From: JAUYIV01 sp040882645
GTDB lineage: Bacteria; Actinomycetota; Acidimicrobiia; Spongiisociales; UBA11373
DNA length: 64,000 bases
Assembly: GCA_040882645.1 (NCBI GenBank)
Contig: JBBEAX010000047.1
Location: 45,991-109,990, forward strand
Direction of reading: 5' to 3'
The notes below the pieces were generated by a model. That model made no database searches and was not told the DNA's origin. It was given only the letters and a program-made list of their open reading frames with translations. The translations under genes were made by a program, and so were the position numbers. Shown here piece by piece: positions 16,053-24,316 of this stretch (its first letter is position 1; every line of letters begins with the position of its first letter).

Positions 16053-17666
16053 TCAGAGGTCGGACAGGGGCCGTTCTTCGGTGGTGGCTGGGGGTTGGAG
16101 GCGTGCCGCAGGCTGGCCGACGAGGTCGCGTCGCACCGGCCGGGGCAATAGCGCCACGGCCAGCAGCACCACGCCCCCGATGGCCACTGCGACGGCGTTG
16201 TTGAAGAAGCCGTCCAAGCCGAGGGTGTCGAGCACCCAGCGCGATACCAGCCACGCAGCCCCGCCGCCGACGGCGGCCAGCGGGAGGTTGCCGGCGAGGG
16301 TCTTCACCACTGGCCACAGCTCACCGGTGCCGGTTCGTCGATACCAGACGATGGCGAGCCCGATCGTGTAGAGGGTGATCGCCAGACTCGAGGCGAGGGC
16401 GAGTCCCTCGATGCCCATCGAGTCGTTGAGCGCCCAGTAGATCGGTACTGCCGCCACGGTCGCCGCGGTGCCGATCACCACCGGAGCCCACATCTCTTCC
16501 CTGGCATAGAAGCCCCGGGCCAGAATCTGTTGGATACCCCACATCGGCACGCCGATGGCGAAGACGACCACGGTCGCAGCAGTCGCAAGGGTGTCGGCCG
16601 GCTCGAAGGAGCCCCGCTCGTACAGTGCGCGCACCAGCGGGATCGACATCGCCATCAGGCCGGCTGCCGCGGCAAGGCTGAGCACGATCACGAAGCGCAC
16701 CGCTCGCCCGACGGCTGCGGCCAGCTCCCGGTGCTTCCCTTCAGCCGCGAGGCGGGCGAGGAAGGGGTAGGCGGCGACGCCGGCAGCCTGGGCGATCACC
16801 CCCACCGGCACCAGCATCGTCTGCCGACCGAAGGTGAGCCAGGAGATACCACCGTTGGCGGTGAGCGATCCGAACGCCCGTCCCAACTGCTCGTCGAGCA
16901 CGACGAGGGATTGACCGAGCATGAGAGGAATCGCCAGCGCGAAGTAGCGCCGCACCGCCGGGTGCTTGCCGAGCCGGCCGGAGGGGAGCCGCAAGCCCTG
17001 ACGGTGAGCCCCCCACCACTGGAGTAGGAAGATCCCGAAGAACGCCCCACCGAGTGCTCCCCAGGCGAATCCATCCGCCCCGGGATCGTCCTGGCCAAGA
17101 GCGCCGAGGAGGCCCCCCGCGATGATCCCGAGGTTGTAGACGATCGGACCGAGGGTCGGAATCACGAACTTCTCTCGGGCGAACTGCCACGCGGTGAACA
17201 GCTGGCCGAGGATGAAGAACACCTGCGCGGGCAAGACGATGCGGGTGAGCCGGGCGGCCTCGGCCACCTGCGCCTCGGTGAAGCCGGGCTCGATGGCCCG
17301 CAGCACCGGCTCCACGAATGGCATGGCGATCAGCACCAGCCCCCCGATGGCCAGCGTCAGGGGGCGGGCGATTGCCCAGAAGGCGTGGCGGGCGTCGTCC
17401 TCGTCCCCCGCGGCGAACCGTCTGGACAACAGGGGGATCAGGGTGATCGCCATGTATGCCCCGGCCAGGAGATAGTTGAGGAGGTCGGGGATGATGAAGG
17501 CGACGAAGTACTCGTCGCCGGTGGCACCCGCCCCCAGGAGCCAGGCGAAGATGACCTGTCGCACCAGGCCCAGGATCCGGGAGAGGAGCACGCCGCCGGC
17601 CACGATCGCGGCGGCGATCCCCATGCGCCGGTAGAGCCCGTGGGGCGCCGGCCCGTCGACGGTCAT
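16053..17666 (-). CDS. murJ: Lipid II flippase MurJ/MviN
   Basis: The 537-residue integral membrane protein has about 14 hydrophobic helices. Its N-terminal signature AAAIVAGGVLLSRILGLVRQ is characteristic of MurJ, which moves lipid II across the membrane for peptidoglycan synthesis. The family's GxxxxR/ILGLVR loop and later RGFYAREEMWAPV segment (near the lateral gate) are present. It lacks the long C-terminal kinase-like extension of mycobacterial MviN. It starts at the ATG with a TAGCGT box 8 nt upstream and is convergent with sodN. Confidence 0.9.
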   Translation of the reverse strand: MTVDGPAPHGLYRRMGIAAAIVAGGVLLSRILGLVRQVIFAWLLGAGATGDEYFVAFIIPDLLNYLLAGAYMAITLIPLLSRRFAAGDEDDARHAFWAIARPLTLAIGGLVLIAMPFVEPVLRAIEPGFTEAQVAEAARLTRIVLPAQVFFILGQLFTAWQFAREKFVIPTLGPIVYNLGIIAGGLLGALGQDDPGADGFAWGALGGAFFGIFLLQWWGAHRQGLRLPSGRLGKHPAVRRYFALAIPLMLGQSLVVLDEQLGRAFGSLTANGGISWLTFGRQTMLVPVGVIAQAAGVAAYPFLARLAAEGKHRELAAAVGRAVRFVIVLSLAAAAGLMAMSIPLVRALYERGSFEPADTLATAATVVVFAIGVPMWGIQQILARGFYAREEMWAPVVIGTAATVAAVPIYWALNDSMGIEGLALASSLAITLYTIGLAIVWYRRTGTGELWPVVKTLAGNLPLAAVGGGAAWLVSRWVLDTLGLDGFFNNAVAVAIGGVVLLAVALLPRPVRRDLVGQPAARLQPPATTEERPLSDL

Positions 17667-17674
17667 GTTGGGTG

Positions 17675-17680
17675 ACGCTA
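17675..17680 (-). promoter_or_regulatory. -10 box TAGCGT for murJ
   Basis: On the minus strand TAGCGT ends 8 nt before the murJ ATG, consistent with a leaderless or near-leaderless transcript. Confidence 0.45.
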
Positions 17681-17733
17681 GCCCGGGTGAGGCGCCGGAT
17701 CAGTCTCTGGACCCGGCGCCCCACCCGGAGCGA

Positions 17734-18351
17734 TCACTTGGCGTTGGGGATCCGCAGCACCTGGCCGGGGAAGATCAGATCTGCGTCCTTGATCATCGGC
17801 TGGTTCGCCTCGAATATCTCCGGCCACTTCGAGGAGTCGTCGTAGTGCTTGGCGGCGATCTTGTTCAGGCTGTCGCCCTTTACCACCGTGTAGAAGACCG
17901 TCTTCGATTCTTCTGCGCGCTTCTGTCGGGCCTTGTACTCCTGGCGCAGGGCCTTGCGGTTCCGTTTTTGGTCGGCCCGCTTCTGCCTGTCAGCTTGAGC
18001 GGCTTCTGCCTTTTTCGGCTTCTCGGCGCCAGGGGCTTCTGCAGCACGCTTTGCTGCGGCTTCCCGAATCTCGTTCTTTTCTGCGGTAGTGAGGCCGATG
18101 ACAAGTTCGTCCTTCACCTTGAGTACGCCGGTGGTGTTTCCGATGGCGACGATGATCTTTTCGCGGGTGTCCTGGTCGGCCGCCATGCCCTGGACCGTGG
18201 CTACTCCTTCGTCCCACTCGATGTCGAGGTCGTCGACGTCGAACTTCAGCTCTTCGATCTTCTCGACGAGCGCTGCCTCCATCGCCTCGGGGCTATCGAT
18301 GCCCCCTTGCTTGAAGGCTTCGCCTATCTCCTTGAGGAAATCGAGATCCAT
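17734..18351 (-). CDS. BON-LysM domain protein
   Basis: The 205-residue protein begins with a short helical region, then a BON-like domain (about 25-85, with a GVLKVKDEL strand). A strongly basic, Lys/Arg/Ala-rich coiled linker follows (about 88-145), then a C-terminal LysM domain (about 150-203: YTVVKGDSLNKIAAKHY to IFPGQVLRIP). This matches the YgaU/Kbp-type layout, known in Escherichia coli as a potassium-binding protein. There is no signal peptide. The unusually long basic linker differs from that family. GGAG lies 9 nt before the ATG. Confidence 0.85.
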   Translation of the reverse strand: MDLDFLKEIGEAFKQGGIDSPEAMEAALVEKIEELKFDVDDLDIEWDEGVATVQGMAADQDTREKIIVAIGNTTGVLKVKDELVIGLTTAEKNEIREAAAKRAAEAPGAEKPKKAEAAQADRQKRADQKRNRKALRQEYKARQKRAEESKTVFYTVVKGDSLNKIAAKHYDDSSKWPEIFEANQPMIKDADLIFPGQVLRIPNAK

Positions 18352-18405
18352 ATCTTCCGCTCCGATCGTTCAGGGGTAATCCGGTGAGTGAACTCGTACC
18401 CACCC

Positions 18406-18474
18406 ACGCGCTGCCCAAATCCAATGATCGCATCGGTACCCGTCGAGCCGCTGCCTGCGGGTTTTCGCGTTCGG
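18406..18474 (+). repeat. 69-bp direct repeat, copy 1
   Basis: This copy matches 19252-19320 at 60 of 69 positions in the same orientation without gaps. It lies in the gap upstream of the BON-LysM gene; the two copies enclose the PH-like gene at 18644. Confidence 0.75.
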
Positions 18475-18643
18475 CCCATGGCGATGCATGACCTCTGTCT
18501 CGGGAAGCGCCCCCGCGATCAGCGGTGCCGATGCAACTCGCCCCCGGTCGATCGACGACCCTGACCTCAACGGGCCAAAGGCCTCTGGTGGGACCGGCGG
18601 CGGCGCTGAATGCTCGGGGCCGAGTCCACGAGAGGAGTTGGTC

Positions 18644-19153
18644 ATGGCGACCACCGACCAGAAGAAGCGGTGGACGACGGGCCTCTCGGCCGACGAGGCC
18701 GAGTGGTTCTACGCACGGCTGGACGCGGTGCCGGAGGCCGAGCGCCCGGTCTATGCCTTCAGCGGCCGTAAGTCGTCGCTCTGGCACAAGCTGGGCGGCG
18801 GCGTCAGCCAGGTGCTGGTGCTGTTCCACCCTGACCGCGTCGTCGTTTCGACCCGGGGCATGGTGAACCTGAAGAAAGAGAAGGCGCGCCGCGAGCACAC
18901 CGTGGACGAGCTCACCGAGGTGCAGGTCGTCGAGGGACCGCTGTTCTCGAGCGTCACGCTCCACTTCCGTGACGGGACCTCGGTCAAGGTCGTCGACGTC
19001 GACCACGCGGCGGCCAAGCCGCTCCACCACTACTCGACGAAGGGCCTGGGGGCGTTCGACCGGGCCAGGCTCGAGCCGAAGACCCTCACTGTCTTCCTGC
19101 TGGCCTGCATGCTCGGGCTCCCCGTTCCCAAGGAACACTTCACGAAGTCGTGA
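18644..19153 (+). CDS. PH-like domain protein, unknown role
   Basis: The 169-residue protein starts at an ATG with AGGAG 7 nt upstream. It has a central beta-rich segment (about 40-115: VLVLFHPDRVVVSTRG, EVQVVEGPLFSSVTLHF) that looks like a bacterial pleckstrin-homology fold, followed by a short hydrophobic stretch (LTVFLLACMLGLPV). Function is unknown. The gene is isolated, runs opposite to its neighbours, ends in a strong hairpin and is enclosed by 69-bp direct repeats, so it may have been inserted as a unit. Confidence 0.65.
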   Translation: MATTDQKKRWTTGLSADEAEWFYARLDAVPEAERPVYAFSGRKSSLWHKLGGGVSQVLVLFHPDRVVVSTRGMVNLKKEKARREHTVDELTEVQVVEGPLFSSVTLHFRDGTSVKVVDVDHAAAKPLHHYSTKGLGAFDRARLEPKTLTVFLLACMLGLPVPKEHFTKS

Positions 19154-19157
19154 CCGT

Positions 19158-19195
19158 CTGCCTCTTCGGCGCCGTTCCCGGCGCCGAAGAGGCAG
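19158..19195 (+). terminator. Strong 17-bp stem terminator
   Basis: A perfect 17-bp stem (19158-19174 with 19179-19195) with a TTCC loop begins 4 nt after the stop of the PH-like gene. There is no T-run, as is common for actinobacterial terminators. Confidence 0.75.
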
Positions 19196-19251
19196 AGGCG
19201 TGCACCGGCATCGGGCGTAGATGGAGGACGCCGGTCGTCCCTCGATCACCG

Positions 19252-19320
19252 ACGCGCTGCCGCAATCCAATGATCGCATCGGTTCCCACCGAGCCGCTGG
19301 ATGAGGGTTCTCGCGTTCGG
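19252..19320 (+). repeat. 69-bp direct repeat, copy 2
   Basis: Second copy of the repeat at 18406-18474 (9 mismatches). It ends 2 nt before the stop codon of the ABC permease gene at 19323. Confidence 0.75.
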
Positions 19321-19322
19321 GC

Positions 19323-20084
19323 CTACTCGCCCGTGGCGTCCATCCGTTTGAGGAGCACGGCCCCAATGGCGATGCAGACGATCGAGATTCCGACTGCCTT
19401 GGCCACCGCCCCCCCGGCTCCGGGCACGAGCAGCCCAAGGACTTCGTCGAGCGCCGCCACTCCGGGCGTTCCCGCTGGCACCAGCCCCACGTAGGCGGTG
19501 AGGCCTATCCGGAACAGCGAGACATTGGCGAGTGCAGGCGCCGCAAAGCTGATGCCGGACTCCCAAACGAATAGATAGACGAGGCCGACGAGTACGGCCC
19601 GCGACGTAATGTGCCCCAGCACCAGGAAGACCGCCGTGTAACAGGCCGCACTGACGGCGACTCCGACCACAGTTGGGACGAGTGTCACCCAGGTTCCAGC
19701 ACGGGCGGCCAATGCGGCGCTGGCGAGGATCCCGGCGACGCTGGAGATCGCCGTGGCGGCCAGCCACGAAGCGGTGAACTTTGCCGCCACGATGGTCCAT
19801 CGCGGAATCGGCCGCAGCAGCAGAAACGACAGGGTGCCGTCTCGGCGCTCGTCACCGAGGGCGCTGGAACCCAGCACGAGGGCGACGAGGGGCAGGACGA
19901 TGATGAAGAGGATCACGAGGGGGGCGTCGTGATATCGGGCGATCGAGTTCGTCTCGCTGAGGTTGGCAGACGAGAGCCACATCACGATCGCGGGCAGCAG
20001 GGCAACCAGTCCGAGGATGATCCACCGCCGGCCGCCGATCACTTGACGCAGGGTGACCCGAATGATCGACAGGAACGCCCTCAT
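19323..20084 (-). CDS. ABC-2 type permease (second of two)
   Basis: The 253-residue membrane protein has about six hydrophobic segments. It shows the DERRDGTLSFLLLRPI motif typical of ABC-2 permeases of the NatB/copper-nitrous-oxide (NosY) class. The start overlaps the upstream ATPase gene by 4 nt. It is the last gene of a four-gene operon with two ATPases and two permeases, which suggests a heteromeric exporter. The substrate is unknown. Confidence 0.85.
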   Translation of the reverse strand: MRAFLSIIRVTLRQVIGGRRWIILGLVALLPAIVMWLSSANLSETNSIARYHDAPLVILFIIVLPLVALVLGSSALGDERRDGTLSFLLLRPIPRWTIVAAKFTASWLAATAISSVAGILASAALAARAGTWVTLVPTVVGVAVSAACYTAVFLVLGHITSRAVLVGLVYLFVWESGISFAAPALANVSLFRIGLTAYVGLVPAGTPGVAALDEVLGLLVPGAGGAVAKAVGISIVCIAIGAVLLKRMDATGE

Positions 20085-21019
20085 TTGCGTCTCCGGACGA
20101 GGTAGCGGAACACGCTCTCGAGGGACTCATCCTCGGGCTCGAACGCCGTCAGCCGCGCGCCAAGCTCCTTGGCGACCTTTGGAACGCGGAGGCCGAGGTC
20201 CGGAAGGTTGGACGTCTCGATTCGGAGAGTGTTGCCTGACATCGTCACCGAGGTGATGCTCTCCGACGACATCAGGGTGGCGGCGACGCCTCGGGGGTCA
20301 TCGACGTCTATGCGGATTCGATATGGGGTGTCGGCCATTGCTTCCCTGATGGCGTGCACTCCACCGGCGGCAGCCAGGCGTCCGTCGACGATGGCGATGA
20401 CCCGGTCTGCCATACGCTCCACCTCGGCGAGGACATGCGACGACACGATCACCGTCTTGCCACCGGCGGCGAGGCGCTTGAAGGTCTCGATGAGGTGGGC
20501 GCGCTGGACCGGGTCGGTGCCATTCAGAGGTTCGTCCAGGATCAGGACCTGCGGATCGGTGACCAGTGCCGCGGCGACCTTCGCCCGTTGACGCATGCCT
20601 TTGCTGAACCCGGCAATGGGGCGGTCGGCGGCAGAACCGAGATCGACCGTTTCGATCGCCCGGTCGACCCCCTCCCGTGGTGCTCCGGCCAGGTCGGCGG
20701 CGTAAGTGACGAATGCCCGGGCACTGAGTTGGCCGTACACCGCGTCTTCCTCGGGGACCAGCGCCATTCGCCCGTAGACCCTGTGGTCGCGCCGTGGGTT
20801 GGACCCGAGGATCGAGACGGCACCGTCGGACGGGGCGAGCAGGCCGCAGATCAGTCGGAGCAAGGTCGTCTTCCCTGCGCCGTTGGGTCCGAGAAGGCCG
20901 GTGAGGCCGGGCCCGAAGGAGCATGTGACGTCTGACACCGCCACCTTCTGGCCGAACCATTTCGACACGTCGTTCACTTCGACCGTGGCGTCCCGAACCG
21001 TGGCAGGTGAAGTCGTCAT
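20081..21019 (-). CDS. ABC transporter ATP-binding protein (second of two)
   Basis: The 312-residue ATPase has Walker A GPNGAGKTTLL (about 45-55), signature FSKGMRQRAKVA, Walker B VLILDEPLNGTDP and the switch His in SSHVLAEVE. About 90 further residues form a C-terminal regulatory extension typical of NatA/CcmA-like subunits. The signature has SKGM in place of LSGGQ, as is usual in this class. The ATG is set by an ATGA overlap with the permease gene upstream. Confidence 0.88.
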   Translation of the reverse strand: MTTSPATVRDATVEVNDVSKWFGQKVAVSDVTCSFGPGLTGLLGPNGAGKTTLLRLICGLLAPSDGAVSILGSNPRRDHRVYGRMALVPEEDAVYGQLSARAFVTYAADLAGAPREGVDRAIETVDLGSAADRPIAGFSKGMRQRAKVAAALVTDPQVLILDEPLNGTDPVQRAHLIETFKRLAAGGKTVIVSSHVLAEVERMADRVIAIVDGRLAAAGGVHAIREAMADTPYRIRIDVDDPRGVAATLMSSESITSVTMSGNTLRIETSNLPDLGLRVPKVAKELGARLTAFEPEDESLESVFRYLVRRRK

Positions 21020-21879
21020 CCCGCCCGCCTCTGGCGCGCCAGCACGGCGATGCTCGACAACGCCGCCACTACTACGACCACCAACAACGACACGGCCGGA
21101 TCGAAACCGGCATCTTCGGGAATCCACTGGTGGGTGTCCGAACCCATGATCCAATCCTTCACGTAGCCAGGGTGGTGCTGGAAGGCGAAGAGCCCCATGA
21201 AGTCGATGCCCGCCTCGATCAACCCGCGAGTGGCAGCACTGGAGATGGTGACGACCCCGAGAAACACTCCGGAGGCGAGCGATGAGCGCTTCGAGAACGC
21301 CGCCACGAGGAACGCGAGCGGAGCAAACGCGAGGAAGTACACCGCCGATGCCAGCGCCGTCTGCCAAAGCACTTCGAAGTTGTCGGTGACGTAGGAGCCG
21401 AACCCTTCCACCCAGGCACGGCCGAGAAACAGCACGACATGTGGCAGCCACAGGAAACCGAATACGACTGTCGCCAGCGACGCTGCCCGCATCGACACGT
21501 AGTCGGCGGTCGTCAATGGTCGGGACGCATACACCGACAGCGTTCCGTTGACGCGGTCGGGAATCAGCAGTTCGCTGGCGGCGAGCGCTGTGAAGATGAG
21601 CACCAAGGCCCCGGTGAGATCGAAGTACTCGCTGTGGCCGAAGAAGGTAGCGCTGGCGTCGAATTCGCCTGCGATCACGCTGAGGGCAACGAAGAAGAGC
21701 GATGGGAGTATCGCGATGCTGAGCATCGCGATGGGGAACACTTTGCGGCGTGCCCGACGGCGGAGCCCGAGCACGCGACGCAGCCCGTCGCGGTAGATGG
21801 CGCGGCGTGCACCCGCTCGCCCCAGGCGCGGTCCGTCATGCGGCCGCCATCCCAGGTCGAATACGACGCCTTCATCCAT
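21016..21879 (-). CDS. ABC-2 type permease (first of two)
   Basis: A 287-residue protein with about six membrane spans and the DRVNGTLSVYASRPLTTADYV motif that marks the coupling region of ABC-2 permeases. The start at 21879 (MDEGVVFDLGWRP) is chosen because it overlaps the previous ATPase stop by 8 nt. It should pair with one of the flanking ATPases. Confidence 0.83.
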   Translation of the reverse strand: MDEGVVFDLGWRPHDGPRLGRAGARRAIYRDGLRRVLGLRRRARRKVFPIAMLSIAILPSLFFVALSVIAGEFDASATFFGHSEYFDLTGALVLIFTALAASELLIPDRVNGTLSVYASRPLTTADYVSMRAASLATVVFGFLWLPHVVLFLGRAWVEGFGSYVTDNFEVLWQTALASAVYFLAFAPLAFLVAAFSKRSSLASGVFLGVVTISSAATRGLIEAGIDFMGLFAFQHHPGYVKDWIMGSDTHQWIPEDAGFDPAVSLLVVVVVAALSSIAVLARQRRAG

Positions 21880-22783
21880 TCGAACCCTCCCCCATGAATA
21901 CGTCCTCGAGGGTGGTCCGTTTGGCGGCGAGCCTTCGCAGCGGGGCCCCGACTTCCGCCAGGGCATCTCTGGCGATCTCGAAGGCGTCCCGATCGGTGGC
22001 AGTCAGGTGGAGCACCGAGCCCACCAGTTCGACCGTCGCCCCCAACCGCTGGGCAGCAGCAACCACCGCGGCGCTGTCGCCGATGACCTCCAATTCGACT
22101 TCATCGGTGGTCGAGAGGTCGGTCAGCGGCCCGGATCGCAGCACCTTGCCGCCGTCGAGCATGATGACCCACTCGCAAGTCCGCTCGATGTCGGTCAACA
22201 CATGCGACGAGATGACCGCATTGATCCCGAAGTCCTGAAGCCGGGTGACGAGATCGAGCATCTCCTCCCGTCCTTCGGGGTCGAGGCCAGCAGTGGGCTC
22301 GTCGAGGAGGACCAGCTGCGGGTCGTGGACGATCGCCTGGGCCAATTTGGCGCGTTGTTTCATGCCGGTGGAGAACTCGCCGATGAAACGGAACCGCTCC
22401 TCGTGGAGGCCGACCAGGCCGAGCACGTCGCTTGCCCGCTGGCGCGCTGCTCGTACCGGCAGCCCACCCAGTTCGGCGGCGTACCCGAGGAAGTCGGCGG
22501 CGGTCTGGTCTGGAGGCATGCAGTTGCCTTCGGGCATCCAGCCCACCCGAGCGCGGACGTCCAGTTGTCGGGTGGCAACGTCGTGCCCGAGCACTGCGAC
22601 CTGGCCGGAGGCCGCCGGCAGTACCCCGAGCAGGATCTTGAGCAGGGTTGTCTTGCCGGCGCCGTTGGCGCCCACCAACCCGATACGGCCGGGGGGGATC
22701 TCGAGGCTCACCCCGTCGATGGCGACGATGTTGCCGTAGGCGAACCGCAGGTCGGTGACGGAGATGATCGACGGGCGGTCCAT
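21872..22783 (-). CDS. ABC transporter ATP-binding protein (first of two)
   Basis: The 303-residue ATPase has Walker A GANGAGKTTLLK, signature FSTGMKQRAKLA, Walker B LVLLDEPTAGLDP and SSHVLTDIE with the switch His. It opens the four-gene exporter operon. I start at the ATG of MDRPSIISVTDLRFAYG, where the ABC domain begins. Upstream lies an AT-richer heptamer repeat rather than an obvious promoter. Confidence 0.88.
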   Translation of the reverse strand: MDRPSIISVTDLRFAYGNIVAIDGVSLEIPPGRIGLVGANGAGKTTLLKILLGVLPAASGQVAVLGHDVATRQLDVRARVGWMPEGNCMPPDQTAADFLGYAAELGGLPVRAARQRASDVLGLVGLHEERFRFIGEFSTGMKQRAKLAQAIVHDPQLVLLDEPTAGLDPEGREEMLDLVTRLQDFGINAVISSHVLTDIERTCEWVIMLDGGKVLRSGPLTDLSTTDEVELEVIGDSAAVVAAAQRLGATVELVGSVLHLTATDRDAFEIARDALAEVGAPLRRLAAKRTTLEDVFMGEGSNG

Positions 22784-22804
22784 GCCGACGGACACGGTAA
22801 TGCA

Positions 22805-22849
22805 AGGGCAAGAGTCAAGATTCAAGAATCAAGAGTCGATATTCAAGAA
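22805..22849. repeat. Heptamer repeat, unit TCAAGAN (about 5 copies)
   Basis: Tandem TCAAGAT, TCAAGAA and TCAAGAG, one degenerate unit and another TCAAGAA fill the gap between the HTH gene and the ABC operon. The same unit recurs at 23511 and 35726. Confidence 0.85.
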
Positions 22850-22855
22850 TTTCCG

Positions 22856-23488
22856 TCAGCCGCGACTGCCGCGCCACCAGCGCTTGGCCATGTCCCAGGC
22901 GGTGGGTCGCCGGGTTGGGGCCGCCGGAACGCTTCGAGGGGCCGGCGGCACCGCGGGCTGGGGAATCTCCCTCGTCTTGGTCGCCGCCCTGAGCTCGTCG
23001 CGTTCGGTGCGGATCTCGCCGAGACGTTCGCGGAGGAACTCGGCTTCGGTCTCGGCGCGGGCGGCTCGCTCGCGTGCCTCGGACAGCATCAGGCCTGCTT
23101 CATGGATGTTCCCCAATTGGTCCATCAGGCGGTCCCATGCGTCGCGGGGTACCAGCATCGCCGTCCCGTCGGCGGTCGGGCCCGTGGCCCCTTCCCGGGG
23201 GGAGGGCGGGGGGCTTCCCGCACGATGAGAAATCCGGTGGGCCACCGATTCGGCGGTGATCATCCATTGGCGGCCGTTCGGCCCGTCTGCCTTGACCGCG
23301 TCGACCGCGCCGTCTCGTGCCCAGCCGCGCAGAGTGCCGACCGAGACCCCGAATCGGTGCTCGGCCTCCTTGAGGGTGATCCGCCCGCCGAGCGGCGGCG
23401 CGGGCTCAGTGGCGACCTCGCGGCGTGTCTTCCGCTTCTGCTGGCTCGGGCCTGGCCGTCGATCCCAGGTGAAGGCAGGGTCGGACAT
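22856..23488 (-). CDS. HTH DNA-binding protein with coiled coil
   Basis: The 210-residue protein has a MerR/excisionase-type helix-turn-helix at about 35-85 (ITLKEAEHRFGVSVGTLRGW). A Ser/Pro-rich spacer follows, then a long charged coiled coil (about 125-165: EARERAARAETEAEFLRERL) and a basic, Pro-rich tail ending AKRWWRGSRG. The mix suggests a dimeric regulator or chromosome-associated protein rather than a phage excisionase. It could control the ABC operon just downstream in the same direction, but this is only positional. The ATG is leaderless (TAACCT 6 nt before). Confidence 0.7.
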   Translation of the reverse strand: MSDPAFTWDRRPGPSQQKRKTRREVATEPAPPLGGRITLKEAEHRFGVSVGTLRGWARDGAVDAVKADGPNGRQWMITAESVAHRISHRAGSPPPSPREGATGPTADGTAMLVPRDAWDRLMDQLGNIHEAGLMLSEARERAARAETEAEFLRERLGEIRTERDELRAATKTREIPQPAVPPAPRSVPAAPTRRPTAWDMAKRWWRGSRG

Positions 23489-23494
23489 GTCGGG

Positions 23495-23500
23495 AGGTTA
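23495..23500 (-). promoter_or_regulatory. -10 box TAACCT, leaderless arrangement
   Basis: On the minus strand TAACCT ends exactly 6 nt before the HTH gene ATG at 23488. Confidence 0.55.
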
Positions 23501-23510
23501 CGCGACAGAA

Positions 23511-23580
23511 TCAAGAGTCAAGAGTCAAGAGCGGAAAGATTCTTGATTCTTGACTCTTGGCTCTTGACTCTTGACTTGAC
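23511..23580. repeat. Inverted heptamer array TCAAGAG / TCTTGAC
   Basis: Three copies of TCAAGAG (23511-23531) face five copies of TCTTGAT/TCTTGAC/TCTTGGC (23541-23575) across a 9-nt spacer. The two arms can pair over about 20 bp. Confidence 0.85.
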
Positions 23581-23610
23581 CCGCTCCTTCTGAGAGGGCA
23601 CCGTCGTCGG

Positions 23611-23665
23611 GCCGCACGCTGTCTCCGCTGCCCCCTCCGCCTCGCTTCGCTTCGGCACCTCCCCC
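23611..23665 (-). repeat. Left copy of the repeat bracketing the BMC operon
   Basis: Read on the minus strand, these 55 bases match 29049-29101 almost exactly (one single-base indel and few changes), so the BMC operon lies between inverted copies. Related sequence occurs at 63609-63660. Confidence 0.75.
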
Positions 23666-23711
23666 GGAGTACCGGGGGAGGAGTCCTCCCGCTTCCCCTG
23701 CGGCAGCGTGG

Positions 23712-23717
23712 GATAAT
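23712..23717 (+). promoter_or_regulatory. Candidate -10 box GATAAT of the BMC operon
   Basis: GATAAT ends 5 nt before the GTG start of the first BMC gene, so the operon mRNA is probably leaderless. No -35 is evident. Confidence 0.5.
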
Positions 23718-23722
23718 CGAAT

Positions 23723-24316
23723 GTGCCTGGCCGCCAACTTCCAAGCGAAGAGGACGTGCGCGCTCTCGTGACGCGCGTCGTCGATTCGGTCGCCTCCTCC
23801 AACCAGCCCGCCGTCGTGCCCCCGGCAGAGGGCGGAGCGGGCGTATCGGCTGCCGGCAAGATCGCCATCGGGGCCGACCACGGGGGCTTCCGCCTCAAGG
23901 AGCGGATCGGATTCCGGCTGCGCGAGTCCGGGCGCGAGGTGGTGGACTGCGGCACGGATTCGTCCGAGGCGGTCGACTATCCCGACTTTGCGCTGGCCGT
24001 CGCCGAGAAAGTGGCTTCCGGTGAATGCGTCGCCGGCATCGTGATCGACGGGGCCGGCATCGGGTCGGCAATGGTCGCCAACAAGGTGGCGGGGGTGAGG
24101 GCGGCGCTCTGTTACGACCTGTCCTCGGCGCGCAACAGCCGGGAACACAATCATGCCAATGTGCTCACGCTCGGTGCCGGGCTGATCGGGGAGGCGCTGG
24201 CGTGGCAAATCGTCGAGGAGTGGCTCGCCACGCCGTGGGGCGAGGGGCGCCATGCCCGTCGAGTGGCCATGATCGATGCCCTCGATGCCCGCCGGCGCAT
24301 GGGGGAGGCGGTATGA
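23723..24316 (+). CDS. BMC-associated RpiB-family sugar-phosphate isomerase with targeting peptide
   Basis: The 197-residue protein consists of an amphipathic helix (about 8-25, SEEDVRALVTRVVDSVASS), a flexible Pro/Ala/Gly linker (26-45) and a full RpiB/LacA/LacB domain (46-197). The first part resembles BMC encapsulation peptides. RpiB interconverts ribose 5-phosphate and ribulose 5-phosphate. The catalytic Cys of the Escherichia coli enzyme (CGTG loop) is Asp109 here (VIDGAGIG), while the catalytic His region (EHNHAN, H142) remains. A changed substrate or chemistry is therefore likely. It overlaps deoC by ATGA. Confidence 0.85.
   Translation: MPGRQLPSEEDVRALVTRVVDSVASSNQPAVVPPAEGGAGVSAAGKIAIGADHGGFRLKERIGFRLRESGREVVDCGTDSSEAVDYPDFALAVAEKVASGECVAGIVIDGAGIGSAMVANKVAGVRAALCYDLSSARNSREHNHANVLTLGAGLIGEALAWQIVEEWLATPWGEGRHARRVAMIDALDARRRMGEAV

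Noticed and set aside
22856..23488. Phage excisionase or mobile-element regulator
   Set aside because: The HTH looks similar, but there is no integrase or attachment site, and the long coiled coil is unlike excisionases.
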